NCBI GenBank assembly: GCA_944548615.1 | Contig: OX155964.1 | Coordinates: 10,168,925-10,232,924, forward strand | Direction of reading: 5' to 3' | From: Micropterix aruncella | Lineage: Eukaryota > Arthropoda > Insecta > Lepidoptera > Micropterigidae | Length of the DNA stretch: 64,000 nucleotides | Shown here: positions 36,312 through 63,265 of the stretch, in pieces | How positions within the stretch are numbered: the stretch's first letter is position 1 | Layout of the letters: each line of letters starts with the position of its first letter | Notes under the pieces: model-generated | What the model was told of the DNA's origin: nothing | Databases searched by the model: none | Seen by the model: only the letters and a program-made list of their open reading frames with translations | Program-made: the position numbers and the translations under genes

Positions 36312-39300
36312 ATGCGGGTCGCTGTAATCGGTGCTGGAGCAGCTGGGCTGTGCGCTGCCAGGCACATGCTGGTCGAGGATGTGGTCTCCGAAGTGGTGGT
36401 CTTCGAGCAGTCTTCGCAACTTGGTGGCACTTGGGTGTATACTGAAGACGTTGGTTATGATACCTTCGGGCTTCCCATACACACCAGCATGTACAAGAGT
36501 CTAAGGTCAGTTAGTAAACAATATATAATATGAATACATATAACATATGAATAAATGAGAAAATAAACTGAGATAATCTTGCAGGACGAATCTCCCGAAA
36601 GAGATAATGGGATTTCCGGATTTTCCAGTACCGGAAAATAAAAAATCCTATCTGCCAGCTAAGGATATGCTGAATTTTCTTCGTCTGTATTCTGATCATC
36701 ACGGCGTGACTAAATGCATAAAAGTAAGTGTTTTTGTATATCTTTTCTTTGCGACTTCGTGATCTCCCTTTTATGAGAACAGAATGAACTGACAATTATC
36801 TAAGATTTCTCTTCAAGAACTACATTTCTTGCTATGCTTTTGAGATATATATTGGACCCAACACCTTTCATCATTGTATATACATAAACGAGATCTTAGA
36901 TATATTAGAAGAAGTCGTCTACGATCTCAACGCCCTGGATAATTAGTGTTATCCATCATCAGATAATTTTCCAGATAGGCTCAGTCCCATGCCCACGTAT
37001 GTCCTCAATTTTTAGGTCAGATTTTGCAACAGTCATCTCCACAGTACGGCAATGTGCCCTTCACATACTGTCTACAACAGCATACACACATTTTTTGTTT
37101 AAATAAATGTAACAGGTCAATTACCTCTGCTAAAACTTTGAAAACTTAAGTTTATATGTGATTACGCTGCGAATCTGTTTCTATCGGCGTCCAGGGGGTT
37201 ATTCTCGAAAAAATTTGCATTCTTAATTTTATCTATGGTCCATTTGATTACATGGGTCATGACAAATTTAGCATGCCATTTTTTCAAGAATTCCAATATA
37301 TATTCGGCATAGCCTTCTTCATTGCTCTTTCAGATAGATATTTAAATTTTGTTCAAAACGTTCAAACTTTGCCTGTTTATTGTCCGTTTCAAATCTTAAT
37401 GATTGATTTTGGGTTTTGAGTAACTTTATACTAATTACTTTATACTAATGTCTGATCACTATACCTACTTTGAACCAGAGTTTGTGCCGCTAACTTAAAT
37501 TCACTTTTACCTAGAGATTGTATCTAATAAATTTTCAAATTGCAGTTCAGTCACCACGTGATTTCTGTGAAACCTGTGAATGGAAAACCAGCATGGGAAA
37601 TCAAACACAGAAATTTGTCTACAAATACGGATTTTTCGGAAAAATTCGATGTTGTTATGGTATGCAACGGACACTACAACACGCCATACACACCTACCAT
37701 CAAAGGAATGCGCGGATTTACTGGTAAGTTGTGCAAAAAATATCTATAATAATTGTGCTTGAAAACCACCTGTCATGTCATGGCTTCTATCAGGAGCACA
37801 TGCGATTGAAGGAGTACCACAAACGCGGTTGTAGAAGGCGTAGAAACGCGGTTGTAGAAATATTTAATTTTAAAAATTGCTATGAGACGAAATCGAATAC
37901 TCTTCATCTCTTTTAATCGCATGTGCTCCTGATAGGATTCCTTCGAAGCGAGGCGATTTTCGCGGCGGAAAATCGCGCGCGGATTTATCAAGAAAGACTT
38001 CTTTATTCTGTCCAAATTTTTGTAGAGGTGCATTTCTTATTCCAGGTGATGTGATGCACAGTCACGATTACCGCGTCCCTGAAGTATTCCAAGGAAAACG
38101 GGTTTTGGTGGTTGGGGCAGGTCCATCCGGTATGGACATCGCGCTAGAGGTCACCAAAGTCACCCAAAAAGTGATCCTCAGCCATCACCTCAAAGAAAAA
38201 CCGAAGACCGTATTCCCGGAAAACCTCATCCAAAAACCGGACATTGCAGAAATCAACAGGAACGTCATAACCTTTAGCGACGGTTCTATGGAAGAAGTCG
38301 ACGTCATATTCTTCTGCACCGGTTATCTGTACAACTTCCCGTTTCTGGACGAATCGTGCGGGATAACCGTAGAGGACAACTGTGTAACCCCATTGTACAA
38401 GCATCTGATCAATGTGGAGCACCCCACTATGTGTCTCGTAGGGATACCGTTCTACGTTTGCGCTTTTTCGATGTTTGACCTGCAAGTGCGGTACTTCGTA
38501 CGTGCGATGAAGGGTTGCTTCGATCTGCCTTCCAAAGAAAAGATGTACGAGCATCTAACCGCCGATTTTTCTGAGAGGGAAACCAGAGGCTACACCAGGC
38601 GACAAGCGCACATGATGGGACCCGATCAGGTAATTAAACGCTTTATAATAATTTCCTTTCAAATTATTGTTTTTAATTCCATTTGTGGTTTTTAACAGGC
38701 TGATTATTTCGTGGAGCTTTCCAAAGAATCTGGGGCCGACGCTTTGCCTCCAGTTCTTACTAAAATCCACAACGACAGCAGTCAGAAATTCCTCGACGAT
38801 CTCGTCCATTACAGGAACGATATTTACGTCATCGTCGACAATGAAAACTTTTTATTCAAATCGTTTGCCTGAAGTGACAAGGAAAAAAAACTTATTAACC
38901 AAAGATAAATTGTTTAGAAAACGAATAACCAAAACAAAACAAAGGGATTAGGTAAAGGGATTAATAAAATAATAAATTAGCATGAAATAATTGCAGTTCC
39001 TTTTATTTTATTACCATTGTAAAATTTATTATTGCTGCACAAGGCCAGTGAACGGACTAAAAATCTAAAATATGTATTCTTTTATATTTGTATAATCAAC
39101 AATTATTACAATACCTCTTTAATACGCCTGTCTATACTTCTACTCCGTCAAATAAAAACAAATCAAGTAATCTTTATTCAATGCAAAAATTTTAATTTAA
39201 CTTTTACATTTTTATTTTGAAGTACACTATTTCAAAGAACTCTATACTTCTACTCCGTCAAATGAAAACAAATCAAATCCTCTTTATTCAATGCAAAATT

Positions 39301-40264
39301 CTTAATCTATTTTTTACATTTTTATTTTGAAGTAGGTACATTATTACAAAGAACTGGGGGCACTCGCATCAGTAACGGCAAAATCTCAAAAAAAACTAAT
39401 CTCATAATTATAAATAGGATAAAAACAAATTTACCGCGTGAAGTTTGTAGAATCCGACGCTTCAGCGATATTGCAACTGCCGTTGTCCGGTCTACCCTGG
39501 ACATCAGCAGTTGCAACATCGCTAAAATATCGGGTGCTAGAAACTTTATGCGGTAAATTTGTTTTTATCCTATTAAAAATCCGCAATAGTCATCGATTTC
39601 AAACGAACCACAATCCAATACCTCTTCAGTACAATGTCATATATCTCCTCTCCGTTAAATAAAACACAAAACGAAAAAAAACTTTATTTGAATGCAAAAT
39701 CCTTAACCTAACTTCCACATTTTTGTCTTAAATATTAGTAAATTATTTCACAGAACTGGGGACACTAGCGGCCGCTGCAATATTTCCAACAAAACTATCT
39801 TCAATCCATGCAATCCAAACAACCAGTTGGCCTCCTATGCAACGTCGGAAACTGAACTGCTTTTTATATTCAAGGTCCAATTGATAAAATGCATACTCGA
39901 ACGCGTGTCCTTAATAAGCAATAAAATGTCGACCCGAAAGGCCAATCCTTATCTGGAAGATGGATATAATTTATTGCATAATCAAGTCGACGTGTAGATC
40001 AAAATATCTGCCAATGAAGCAATATTTGATTTTTAGCAAATTTAACAGTTATGCATTCTTTTTACTTTGCAGGAGAATTACTACAAGTGTCTAGCAGAGG
40101 AAGCTGGTACAGAAACCCTCCCTTCAGTCCTCATGAAAATCCGCGATGAAAGCTCGCTGCGCTTTCTGCACAACCTCAAACACTACCGCGACGACATCTA
40201 CCACATAATCGACGACGACTCCTATGAAATCATCAGTGACGGCAAACGAGAGATTCTTTGTTGA
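36312..40264 (+). CDS. Flavin-containing monooxygenase with two alternative last exons
   Basis: Exons 36312-36505, 36585-36723, 37546-37723 and 38046-38629, then either 38699-38872 or 40073-40264. All splice sites are GT-AG and phases close, giving 422 or 428 residues, close to usual insect FMO length. The FAD motif GAGAAG lies at about residues 7-12. The FMO-like CNGHYNTPYTP lies in exon 3, the NADPH motif VGAGPSGMD in exon 4, and CTGYLYNFPFL is the FATGY-like motif. Such enzymes oxygenate soft nucleophiles (N, S) with NADPH and O2; moths use some against plant alkaloids. A TATA-type promoter precedes it. It converges on the winged-eye-type gene. Substrate unknown. Confidence 0.92.
37788..37934. 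mobile_element. Small MITE in monooxygenase intron 3
   Basis: TATCAGGAGCACATGCGATT at the left is exactly inverted at the right (37915-37934). Two copies of AAACGCGGTTGTAGAA lie inside. No coding sequence. Confidence 0.8.
38699..38872 (+). CDS. Monooxygenase last exon, version A
   Basis: Preceded by TTTTTAACAG; phase 0. It encodes ADYFVELSKESGADALPPVL, then KIHNDSSQKFLDDL, YRNDIYVIVDN and ends FKSFA-TGA. It is homologous to 40073-40264 and has its own poly(A) signals (AATAAA at 38963 and 38971). Confidence 0.88.
   Translation, partial: ADYFVELSKESGADALPPVLTKIHNDSSQKFLDDLVHYRNDIYVIVDNENFLFKSFA
38963..38976 (+). terminator. Poly(A) signals after last exon A
   Basis: Two AATAAA hexamers about 90 bases after the TGA. 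Confidence 0.6.
39128..39770. repeat. Tandem ~112-bp repeat between the two last exons
   Basis: Copies at about 39128-39240 and 39241-39355, with a third at about 39603-39765. Each contains a TACTTCTACTCCGTCAAAT-type start, a CTTTATTCAATGCAAAA-type middle and a CAAAGAACTGGGG-type end. The third is separated by the hairpin at 39413-39574. They look like duplicated 3'-UTR sequence. Confidence 0.75.
39413..39574. repeat. Hairpin made of two inverted Penelope-type termini
   Basis: AATAGGATAAAAACAAATTT and TACCGCGTGAAGTTTGTAG in the left arm read back, with mismatches, in the right arm (39491-39574). The arm matches the terminus of the Penelope fragment at 32213-32300. Confidence 0.8.
40073..40264 (+). 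CDS. Monooxygenase last exon, version B
   Basis: Preceded by TTTACTTTGCAG; phase 0, so it can replace exon A after 38629. It encodes ENYYKCLAEEAGTETLPSVL, then KIRDESSLRFLHNL, YRDDIYHIIDDD and ends REILC-TGA. Both versions keep open frames, which argues that both are used. Confidence 0.85.
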   Translation, partial: ENYYKCLAEEAGTETLPSVLMKIRDESSLRFLHNLKHYRDDIYHIIDDDSYEIISDGKREILC

Positions 40265-40324
40265 CCCTCCGGGGGCAAATCGACCACCAATCTGTGTTCC
40301 TTTACTTAATCTACCTCTCGTGAG

Positions 40325-40330
40325 AATAAA
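40325..40330 (+). terminator. Poly(A) signal after last exon B
   Basis: AATAAA 60 bases after the TGA, within GAGAATAAAAAGTCAC. Confidence 0.6.
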
Positions 40331-42474
40331 AAGTCACAAATGCTCGCCAAAAATATTTTTATTTAAGCGTATTATTAATTTGAAACGTAAAAACTAATAC
40401 ATTATAATCGCTTCGACTCGATCGAACTCTCTAAATAGTAGGTATATGGCTATATGGCTCTCTGCATTAACATCTATGAACTCTTAATTTTTTTACAAAA
40501 TTATAATCGAAAAGCATGAGAACATTTTATAAACTACATTTTGTAAAATTCTGGTACTTTTCAAATACGGATATGTACAATTAAGTATTGACGAAAGAAG
40601 TATTTTAGACGTATTCATAATCTCTGATATTTAAGTTAAATATTATTTTTAGTAGAGTAACTCGATATTTATTTTTAAATTAAAATAATTTGATCATCTC
40701 TCGTTATTATTAATAAATACTACGAACGATTGTTATTTTTTTAAATACCGACTCTAAAATACATTCCTTACCAAATTTTCCCCTGTTTCTCATTCCAAAA
40801 CAGTCTTCAAACTTTGCCACTTTCAAAAAGTTCCATATCTCTTTCTTTTCTATAATCTAATAAGCGAGTGGAATTCGTACAAATTTTGACCAGAAATAAT
40901 ATAATTGCACAGTTCGAAATAAAAACTCTTTTATTATCAATCGTCGAGTGCTATATAAAAATATAAGTACATACAGAAACTAACGCAAATTCAACGAAAC
41001 CGCCCGGATGGCATCTAGCACCGTGTGTCCTCCTCTCCTATCTTTACCTTAATAATACACCTAAACGGTTAAACATTATATAAAAATGTAAACAATTTTA
41101 TACGGTAGCTTACGCTAAAATTAACAAAAAAACGAAACGGCAACGCGGCAATAAAAAGAATTAAAATGATATCTTTTTCGATACGTGTCTAGATCAGCAC
41201 CAATCGCTCGCATACGAAGAGTGAATTAAATGGAGAATCCGGCGTTATTATATCTATTAATTTGTACGTTTATGTTAAAATGCTAATTATTTCTCAGATA
41301 TACGCCGAACGTGAAATGTTCTTATGTACTTTATTTTGTACATTGTGTATGGAAGTCAGTCTTTTCAACAATTTTGAAACGAAATCGGTTCTTTGGATCC
41401 AAACGATGAAATGGAATTTAAGCCGGACGCACACTGACATTCTTAACCTTCAAGCGGTAGCGCTTTTGACTCATGTGTAATGAAATGGTGAAAACGCTGT
41501 TCATCCTTGTCGCTCCAACTCCTGTGCAATGTATAAAGTTGTTTATTGAGTCGGTTGAAAACACGCCTAATCCACTACGCTCCGAAAGAAATCCTCGAAT
41601 TAATAACCCTGAAACGGATAAAGGAAAAAGTTCCCACCAATGTTTTTAATTCATCATTTATTCGATAAGTGATAATATGCCCAAAATAAAACCTGGTTTT
41701 ATTCTTTGCGTAAAGATTGAAGGTTGGAATGCATCACAGGGCAAAACATAATTTTATGGAAGTTTGGATTTGGTCTTTTTAATATATTCTCAAGTGTTCA
41801 CTTTTTTTTTTTTTTAATATTCATTGATAAATTCAAAAAAATATACATCTGAGGGATATATGTGATTGCTTAGTATGCAGACTTGTATAGTTTTAACTGT
41901 CCAAATATATTTAAACTATTATTGAATCTGGCTAGAAATCAACTGAATCAATCTGTAGTTATAACCTATCAATAAAATACATTTAAAAAATGATATAAAG
42001 ATATTATAAATCTTTAAAATTCATATGAATGAATATTGAAACGAGTTTTATAATATTTAATCCAATTCGGAGTCAACTACTGGATGAAGATCAAAAATAT
42101 CTCCCATTGAATAAGTTTCTTACAGGATATAATGTATTTCCCACCAAGAAAAAATAATAATAATAACTACGAATACCAAAACTAACATATTTTTCTATTA
42201 CATAAATGACCAATGTTAAAGGGCTAACCTTAGTTCGCTCTCTATAGCATCAATGAAGATTCGAGCGACTTGTTTGAAGAGTCAAATAATTCAATAATTT
42301 GCTATGACTCATAAATAACTTTGTGAAAGTGATAACTGAAAAGATGCTGATTTTCAGACTGGTGTTAAGATCACAACATTAAAAAACTGTTTTTATTTTC
42401 TATTATTCAATGGATAATTACGAATTTTCGATATAAAATTAGATGGATTATAATGTAAATAAACAATGTTATAG
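40331..42474. other. Convergent intergenic region
   Basis: About 2.1 kb of AT-rich sequence between the two convergent genes. No ORF with family resemblance and no clear element ends. Confidence 0.5.
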
Positions 42475-42480
42475 TTTATT
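42475..42480 (-). terminator. Candidate poly(A) signal of the winged-eye-type gene
   Basis: AATAAA on the minus strand, about 270 bases after the stop codon. Confidence 0.45.
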
Positions 42481-42749
42481 TCTTCTATATTTTTAACAAT
42501 CGGTAATCTACGGGACTCCTTTAGTTACAAAACGCCGCGCAACTTTTGAAGGTTGAAGAAAAGCAGCTGCCAAAATTTTGTTGTGCTGTTTCAGAAATGT
42601 CAGAGCACGCCCGGTCGTATGCGGATCTACGCTAGTAATATCAATGTCACGAATAAATATATTATTACATAAAATCTGGATAAAAACAAAAACATCTTTT
42701 AAAGATAACGTATACGTACTGGCGTGCGACGCCATTAGATGAGGTCGCC

Positions 42750-58500
<15,751 letters not shown>

Positions 58501-60080
58501 CTGCAAAAAATGAAACATAAGTTTACATTATTATTATATTCGATGGGTTTTGAGTAAAAGAGCTGTAAAAATATTTCAATAAAACTGCAAAAATAACATA
58601 GATGAGTTAAAAAAACAATTCTTGGTTTGCCTTACAGAATAGCAGCAATTATTTGGGTTGTGTTCTGCGGAATGTTACAATACTCGTATTATGCACATTT
58701 TATTTAACTTCACGCCTTATTTTAAATGAATATGTAGTGACTAATGATGATGGACAATGAATCAATAATCTCAGCAGACATTTTTAATTCCAAGATTCCA
58801 TTGACGTAATATCACAGGCAAAATTGTCTAATCGCCTGATGACTAATAGCTTTCAAAGAAATGATAATTTCATTTTTAAATACATTTTATATAGGTACCC
58901 TCTTTTCACACGAACTATGCGAAAAATACCTTTTTCAGACGGCCATATTTACATTATATTAAAGCTCCGAATGACCTCGATATATTTTCCGACACGTTGG
59001 TTAGTTTTAAGAAAATAATAGGCGATTTGTTGTTGCATTAGTACATAGTTTAATTTGTTATTAAGTTGGTTTGTAGTCGAATTAACTAATGGTTAAATTT
59101 GTTATTGAGTATAACGTTTTTTTCTGGTTGCATTAGTGTAATTTTGACTGTCATTTTATTTTTGCTACTATATATAATGTTTTGTAATCATTATTGGTAT
59201 AGGTCTATTTGTATTATGTTTTTTTCACACGAATGTAAATGACTGTTTTTACCTAAATTAAATAAAAATAAAAAAATGCGTCTTTCTTACGTTGCAAATA
59301 ATCAATGTATGGAAATAGCGTCTTTCACAATTGCAAATATTAATTTACAAGAAAAAATCCCCTACCTAACATCAGATTTACCGATATATAAGCGTGAATA
59401 TTTAACGTATCAATCATTTTCATTTGACGTTATCAATGGTAAGCCATCTCTATCCATTAGCTTCTTATGAAATAATTAAATGTATCCTACCGTATGTACG
59501 CTGAGAGAACAAGACTTCACAACGTTAGGCTCTGATCATATCGACAACGCACATCAGAGAATCCCCACAAATATATTAAAATTCAGTTTTTTTTAATTTG
59601 TTTTTTATTCACGATAAAATGCTAACATGGAAAAATTCCATAATAATGATACGACACTACAGAGTTAAATTCTCCAATCTTTACGTTTAATCCGGTGTCG
59701 CGTAACTGGCAAAAACCTGTTCTAAAGCTGACGAATATAGCTGAATAGCGAGTAATTAGTATTAGTAATCGGTAATTATATTAATATTAGTATTAGTAAT
59801 TACTAGTAATTAATAAGTCATTTAAATATACCTTTGGTGCAATATAAAATTTAAATTGTGATTATAAAATACACTTATTCTCACCCTTGTTCTCTCAATC
59901 CACACACATGAGCACGCACGCACAAGCGCACGTACGCACGATCGCTTTGCAAGCACGCGGACACACACACACGCACACGAACGTGTGCGTGTGTTGATTA
60001 TTTTTTTTTTGTGTTTGTTCATATTTTTTTTTAATTTTAGAATGCATATTTTCTGTGTAAACGAAGATTATTTAAATTAA
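58501..60080. other. Probable intron or upstream region of the winged-eye-type gene
   Basis: AT-rich with an AC/GT-rich patch at 59890-60000. I found no further winged-eye exon here. Confidence 0.4.
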
Positions 60081-60529
60081 ACCTTGACTACACTCGCGGT
60101 TTTGGCACACGTATGTCCACTAGTGGGGTTGTTTTGTACCCCTTTTCTTTTTTAGGAAAATTTTAATATAAATGAGAAATTATATATATTTCTTATTTTA
60201 GCATAGGAATAAAACGCCATTTGAGAATCGAATGTCTTTAATATTATTCCAATTGGTAAAACATGACAAAACTTATATAAAATTTTAACAAAGACAACCG
60301 GAAATACTACCTTTTTAAATAAAGTAAGTTAAGCTAAGAAAATAGTACTTTCACACAACCTCTAATCATGTTTAAATGTTTTTGCACTAGAAGCCTAATT
60401 TTAGAAAAACGCTCTCTGGCGACACTGAGATTACATAGACGCGCAACACCGACACCCTCGCGACTACAGAATCAGAGTGTGAAATAGATCTCGTGGGGTA
60501 CGATTGTACCCCGCGAGTGTAGTCAAGGG
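60081..60529. mobile_element. piggyBac-type MITE (TTAA-flanked), 449 bp
   Basis: Ends ACCTTGACTACACTCGCGG and CCGCGAGTGTAGTCAAGGG are inverted repeats, with TTAA at 60077-60080 and 60530-60533. GGTACGATTGTACCC near the right end is an inner palindrome. No transposase. Confidence 0.85.
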
Positions 60530-60795
60530 TTAAAAATGGCAGAAACCCGGGCCCAAGAAAAATACTTCCTGAAGGAGCCGGTAAAATGGTAGTAGGACTA
60601 GTAGGTACGGTACATCATACAAAACGCCAATACAAATTACTCTCGAATAAAAAATGCCAGTCACGAAACTCAAATCAGCATAGTGTTAGGCCACAGTATC
60701 GAACAGGGCGATGATTGAGTAAATTTTTGAAAAAAAATATTAAATACGAAAGCTATTACAATTTAAAGATTAAAAGAAAAATCAATCAACGTCTC

Positions 60796-60905
60796 ACTTA
60801 ATCGATTCTATTCAGTCAATCGATTCTTAACTTACTCAACTTAATCGATTCTATTCAGTCAATCGATTCTTAACTTACTCAACTTAATCGATTCTATTCA
60901 GTCAA
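60796..60905. repeat. 43-bp tandem repeat, ~2.5 copies
   Basis: The unit contains ACTTAATCGATTCTATTCAG and TCAATCGATTCTTAACTTAC; the copies are nearly identical. Confidence 0.9.
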
Positions 60906-61010
60906 TAGTAAAAAAAACTGCCTTGAATCTAGTCCTTTTGTGTTTCGGCATAATCGCTGCCCGTAAGATGATAGTGACCATTACTCAGATAACAGGAAAC
61001 ATTTCAAGTA

Positions 61011-62165
61011 GGGTAGACTGGGTACGGTTGTGCCAAGTTACGGTTGTGACAGTCGTCATATTAGCGAAACTATAAGGAATACCGGAGAGGGAGCAAAGGG
61101 AGAGAGGAGCGGCGTGCCCGTCTGAACATGTATCGCAGTATTGCGTCAGCCATCGCGCGACATTAACGCTAGCAGAGTTATACATTACTTTTTAACAGTC
61201 AAAAGTAAGTTTTTTTATTCGATTTCTTTTATTAATTGTTGTTATATGTGTACAGGTAGAGTAATGAGTGTTTTTCCTTGTAATAAGTTAAATATTAGTA
61301 GTTAAATAGCAATGATTACTTTGTACGTAGATTATGTTGTATTGTCATGGCGATTATTTTTTTGCGAAGGAGTGCGTTGGGTACGGTTGTGACATATTTT
61401 TTGGGTACAGTTGTGACAGTTTGCCCAACTTATTCGGCCATTTCCGAAGGCTTCCCAAAGAAAAACCAGAGGTTCCAGAACCAAAAAGTCGACCGTTTAT
61501 ACAGACACGCCTGAAAAAGAGGCAGTCAGACAAGAATATGAAGAAAAAGAAAAACGGTTGAAGGCTAAGCAGGTAAAAAAAATATCTTACTGAACTAAAT
61601 GGAAAAAACAAAGGAAAGGGAAAAAATAAAAGCAAATAAAAGGAAGGCATTACCACCGTCATCGGAGGAATAAGAATATTTCTGTCTGGTTTGTGTAGGC
61701 GCATATTTTGAAAGTAGGGCTGGCGAAAAATGGATTAAATGCCAAGGAAAATGTGAGCTCTGGTCCCACTCAGAGTGCGCAGGTGGTAGTCGCCATTACA
61801 TTTTGTCATAACTAGATCTCAGTACCCACCTGTCTTACTTTTCAGCTGTTAAATATAAGAATCAACCTTAGATTTCTTCTGTTTTTTTACGTTATGTGTG
61901 TTGATACTTATACAAATGTTATTTTTTCTTCAAGAAGACATTTTGAGACATTTTGGTTTCACTGATCAATATTATTCCAGATATTAGATTTTTCCAGATA
62001 TTAGATTAGATATTAAGTACGTATGTTAGATATTATATTAGATATTAAGGTACCTACTTGCAATAAAAGTTATTTTAGACCATTTATGTGTATTTTTGAA
62101 CCTGTCACTACCAACCCCAAGCACTGTCACAACCGCCCCTGGGGTGTGGTCGGTTGTGACATTTT
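61011..62165 (+). mobile_element. pogo-like element remnant
   Basis: Begins after TA with GGGTAGACTGGGTACGGTTG. GGTTGTGACA-type motifs recur at 61021, 61041, 61384, 61409, 62127 and 62150, on both strands. It contains transposase C-terminal coding sequence. The right end is not defined by a matching inverted repeat. Confidence 0.6.
61417..61811 (+). pseudogene. pogo-like transposase C-terminus with PHD-type finger
   Basis: QFAQLIRPFPKASQRKTRGS, then TKKSTVYTDTPEKEAVRQEY and a Lys/Glu-rich coil form the DDE-family C-terminal linker. A frameshift or intron-like break (from GTAAAA) follows. ALPPSSEEEYFCLVC, then GEKWIKCQGKCELWSHSECA forms a PHD-like zinc finger, and a stop comes at 61809. The catalytic core is absent. 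Confidence 0.7.
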
Positions 62166-62551
62166 TTCTTTTTTTTCTAATTTGCTCCTACGAGTTAACC
62201 ATTGTAAGTTAGGGGCAAATTTTAGTATTAATACTTAGACAAATGTACACAGAAAGAAATGGTATCTTAGATCAAAGCAATATCCTATTGGTCAAGATAA
62301 CCCGAGTTTGAGCATAGGAGGAAAACAATATTTTCTTCGAAAGAGTAAATTGTAGTTTCAATTATTTTGTCTTGTGTCAATAAAATATAGTGTCAAATTG
62401 AGACAAATGCGTGTCTTCTTGCAAGGAAGCATAAATTCTCATAGGAAGAACATACATTCTCCGTGTAAAACAAATGCTCTTTTCAATCCAAGAATATAAA
62501 TTATAAAACGAAGAAAATGGTAGCGTATCCTAGAAATTTAGAAACATAGTA

Positions 62552-62890
62552 ACCAAGAAAATTATTGTGTTTTTCCAAGATACTTATTGTGTTTGTCCAA
62601 GTAAATGATTGTATTTATTCAAGAAATTGTTGTGCTTGTTCAAGAAAATTATTGTTTTTTTTTAAGAAAGTTATTGTGTTTATGCAAGAAAATTATTTCA
62701 TTAGTCCAAGGAAATTATAGTATTTATATAAAAGCTTTATAGTATTTATCCGAGAAAATTATAGTATTTACCCAAGAAATATATCTGTTTAACCCAGAAA
62801 TTAGTTTTGTTTATTCAATAAAATATTGTGTTTATCTAAGAAAATGATTTTATTAATCCAATAACATGATAGTGTTTATCCAAAACTACC
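62552..62890. repeat. Diverged ~25-bp minisatellite
   Basis: About 13-14 units built on ATTGTGTTTATCCAAGAAAA with frequent substitutions, phase kept throughout. No inverted ends or ORF. Confidence 0.85.
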
Positions 62891-63037
62891 AAAATATCTT
62901 GATGAGACAATATTATTTTCTTATTGTCAGAATAGATTTTTCTTGACCTAATACTTTTTTAAATTTATTTCATCTTATACCTTTCTTAAATCAACACTAA
63001 AATATTGTTAATTGAAGAATATTCCTTTTGCTTGAAC

Positions 63038-63265
63038 AAAGAGTAGATGTTGCAATTTACAAATGTATTTGACCGATGACCGGAAGTAATTTTTATAACG
63101 GTTGGATTTTTTTTAGTGTTGGTTTCACCAAATCGAAAACGAGTGATATTTTTTTACGAGTTGGTGAAACAAATACTTTTTAATAAGTTAAGATCCAAAT
63201 GCAATAAAAAAATATTTCCAGTCATCAGTCATTTACATTCGTAAATTGAAAAATCTACTCTGTTT
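63038..63265. mobile_element. MITE with ~70-bp inverted repeats
   Basis: AAAGAGTAGATGTTGCAATT at the left corresponds to AAACAGAGTAGATTTTTCAATT read inward from the right. GACCGATGACCGGAAGTAAT pairs with GACTGATGACTGGAAATATT, and GGTTTCACCAA with TTGGTGAAAC inside. Non-coding. Confidence 0.75.
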
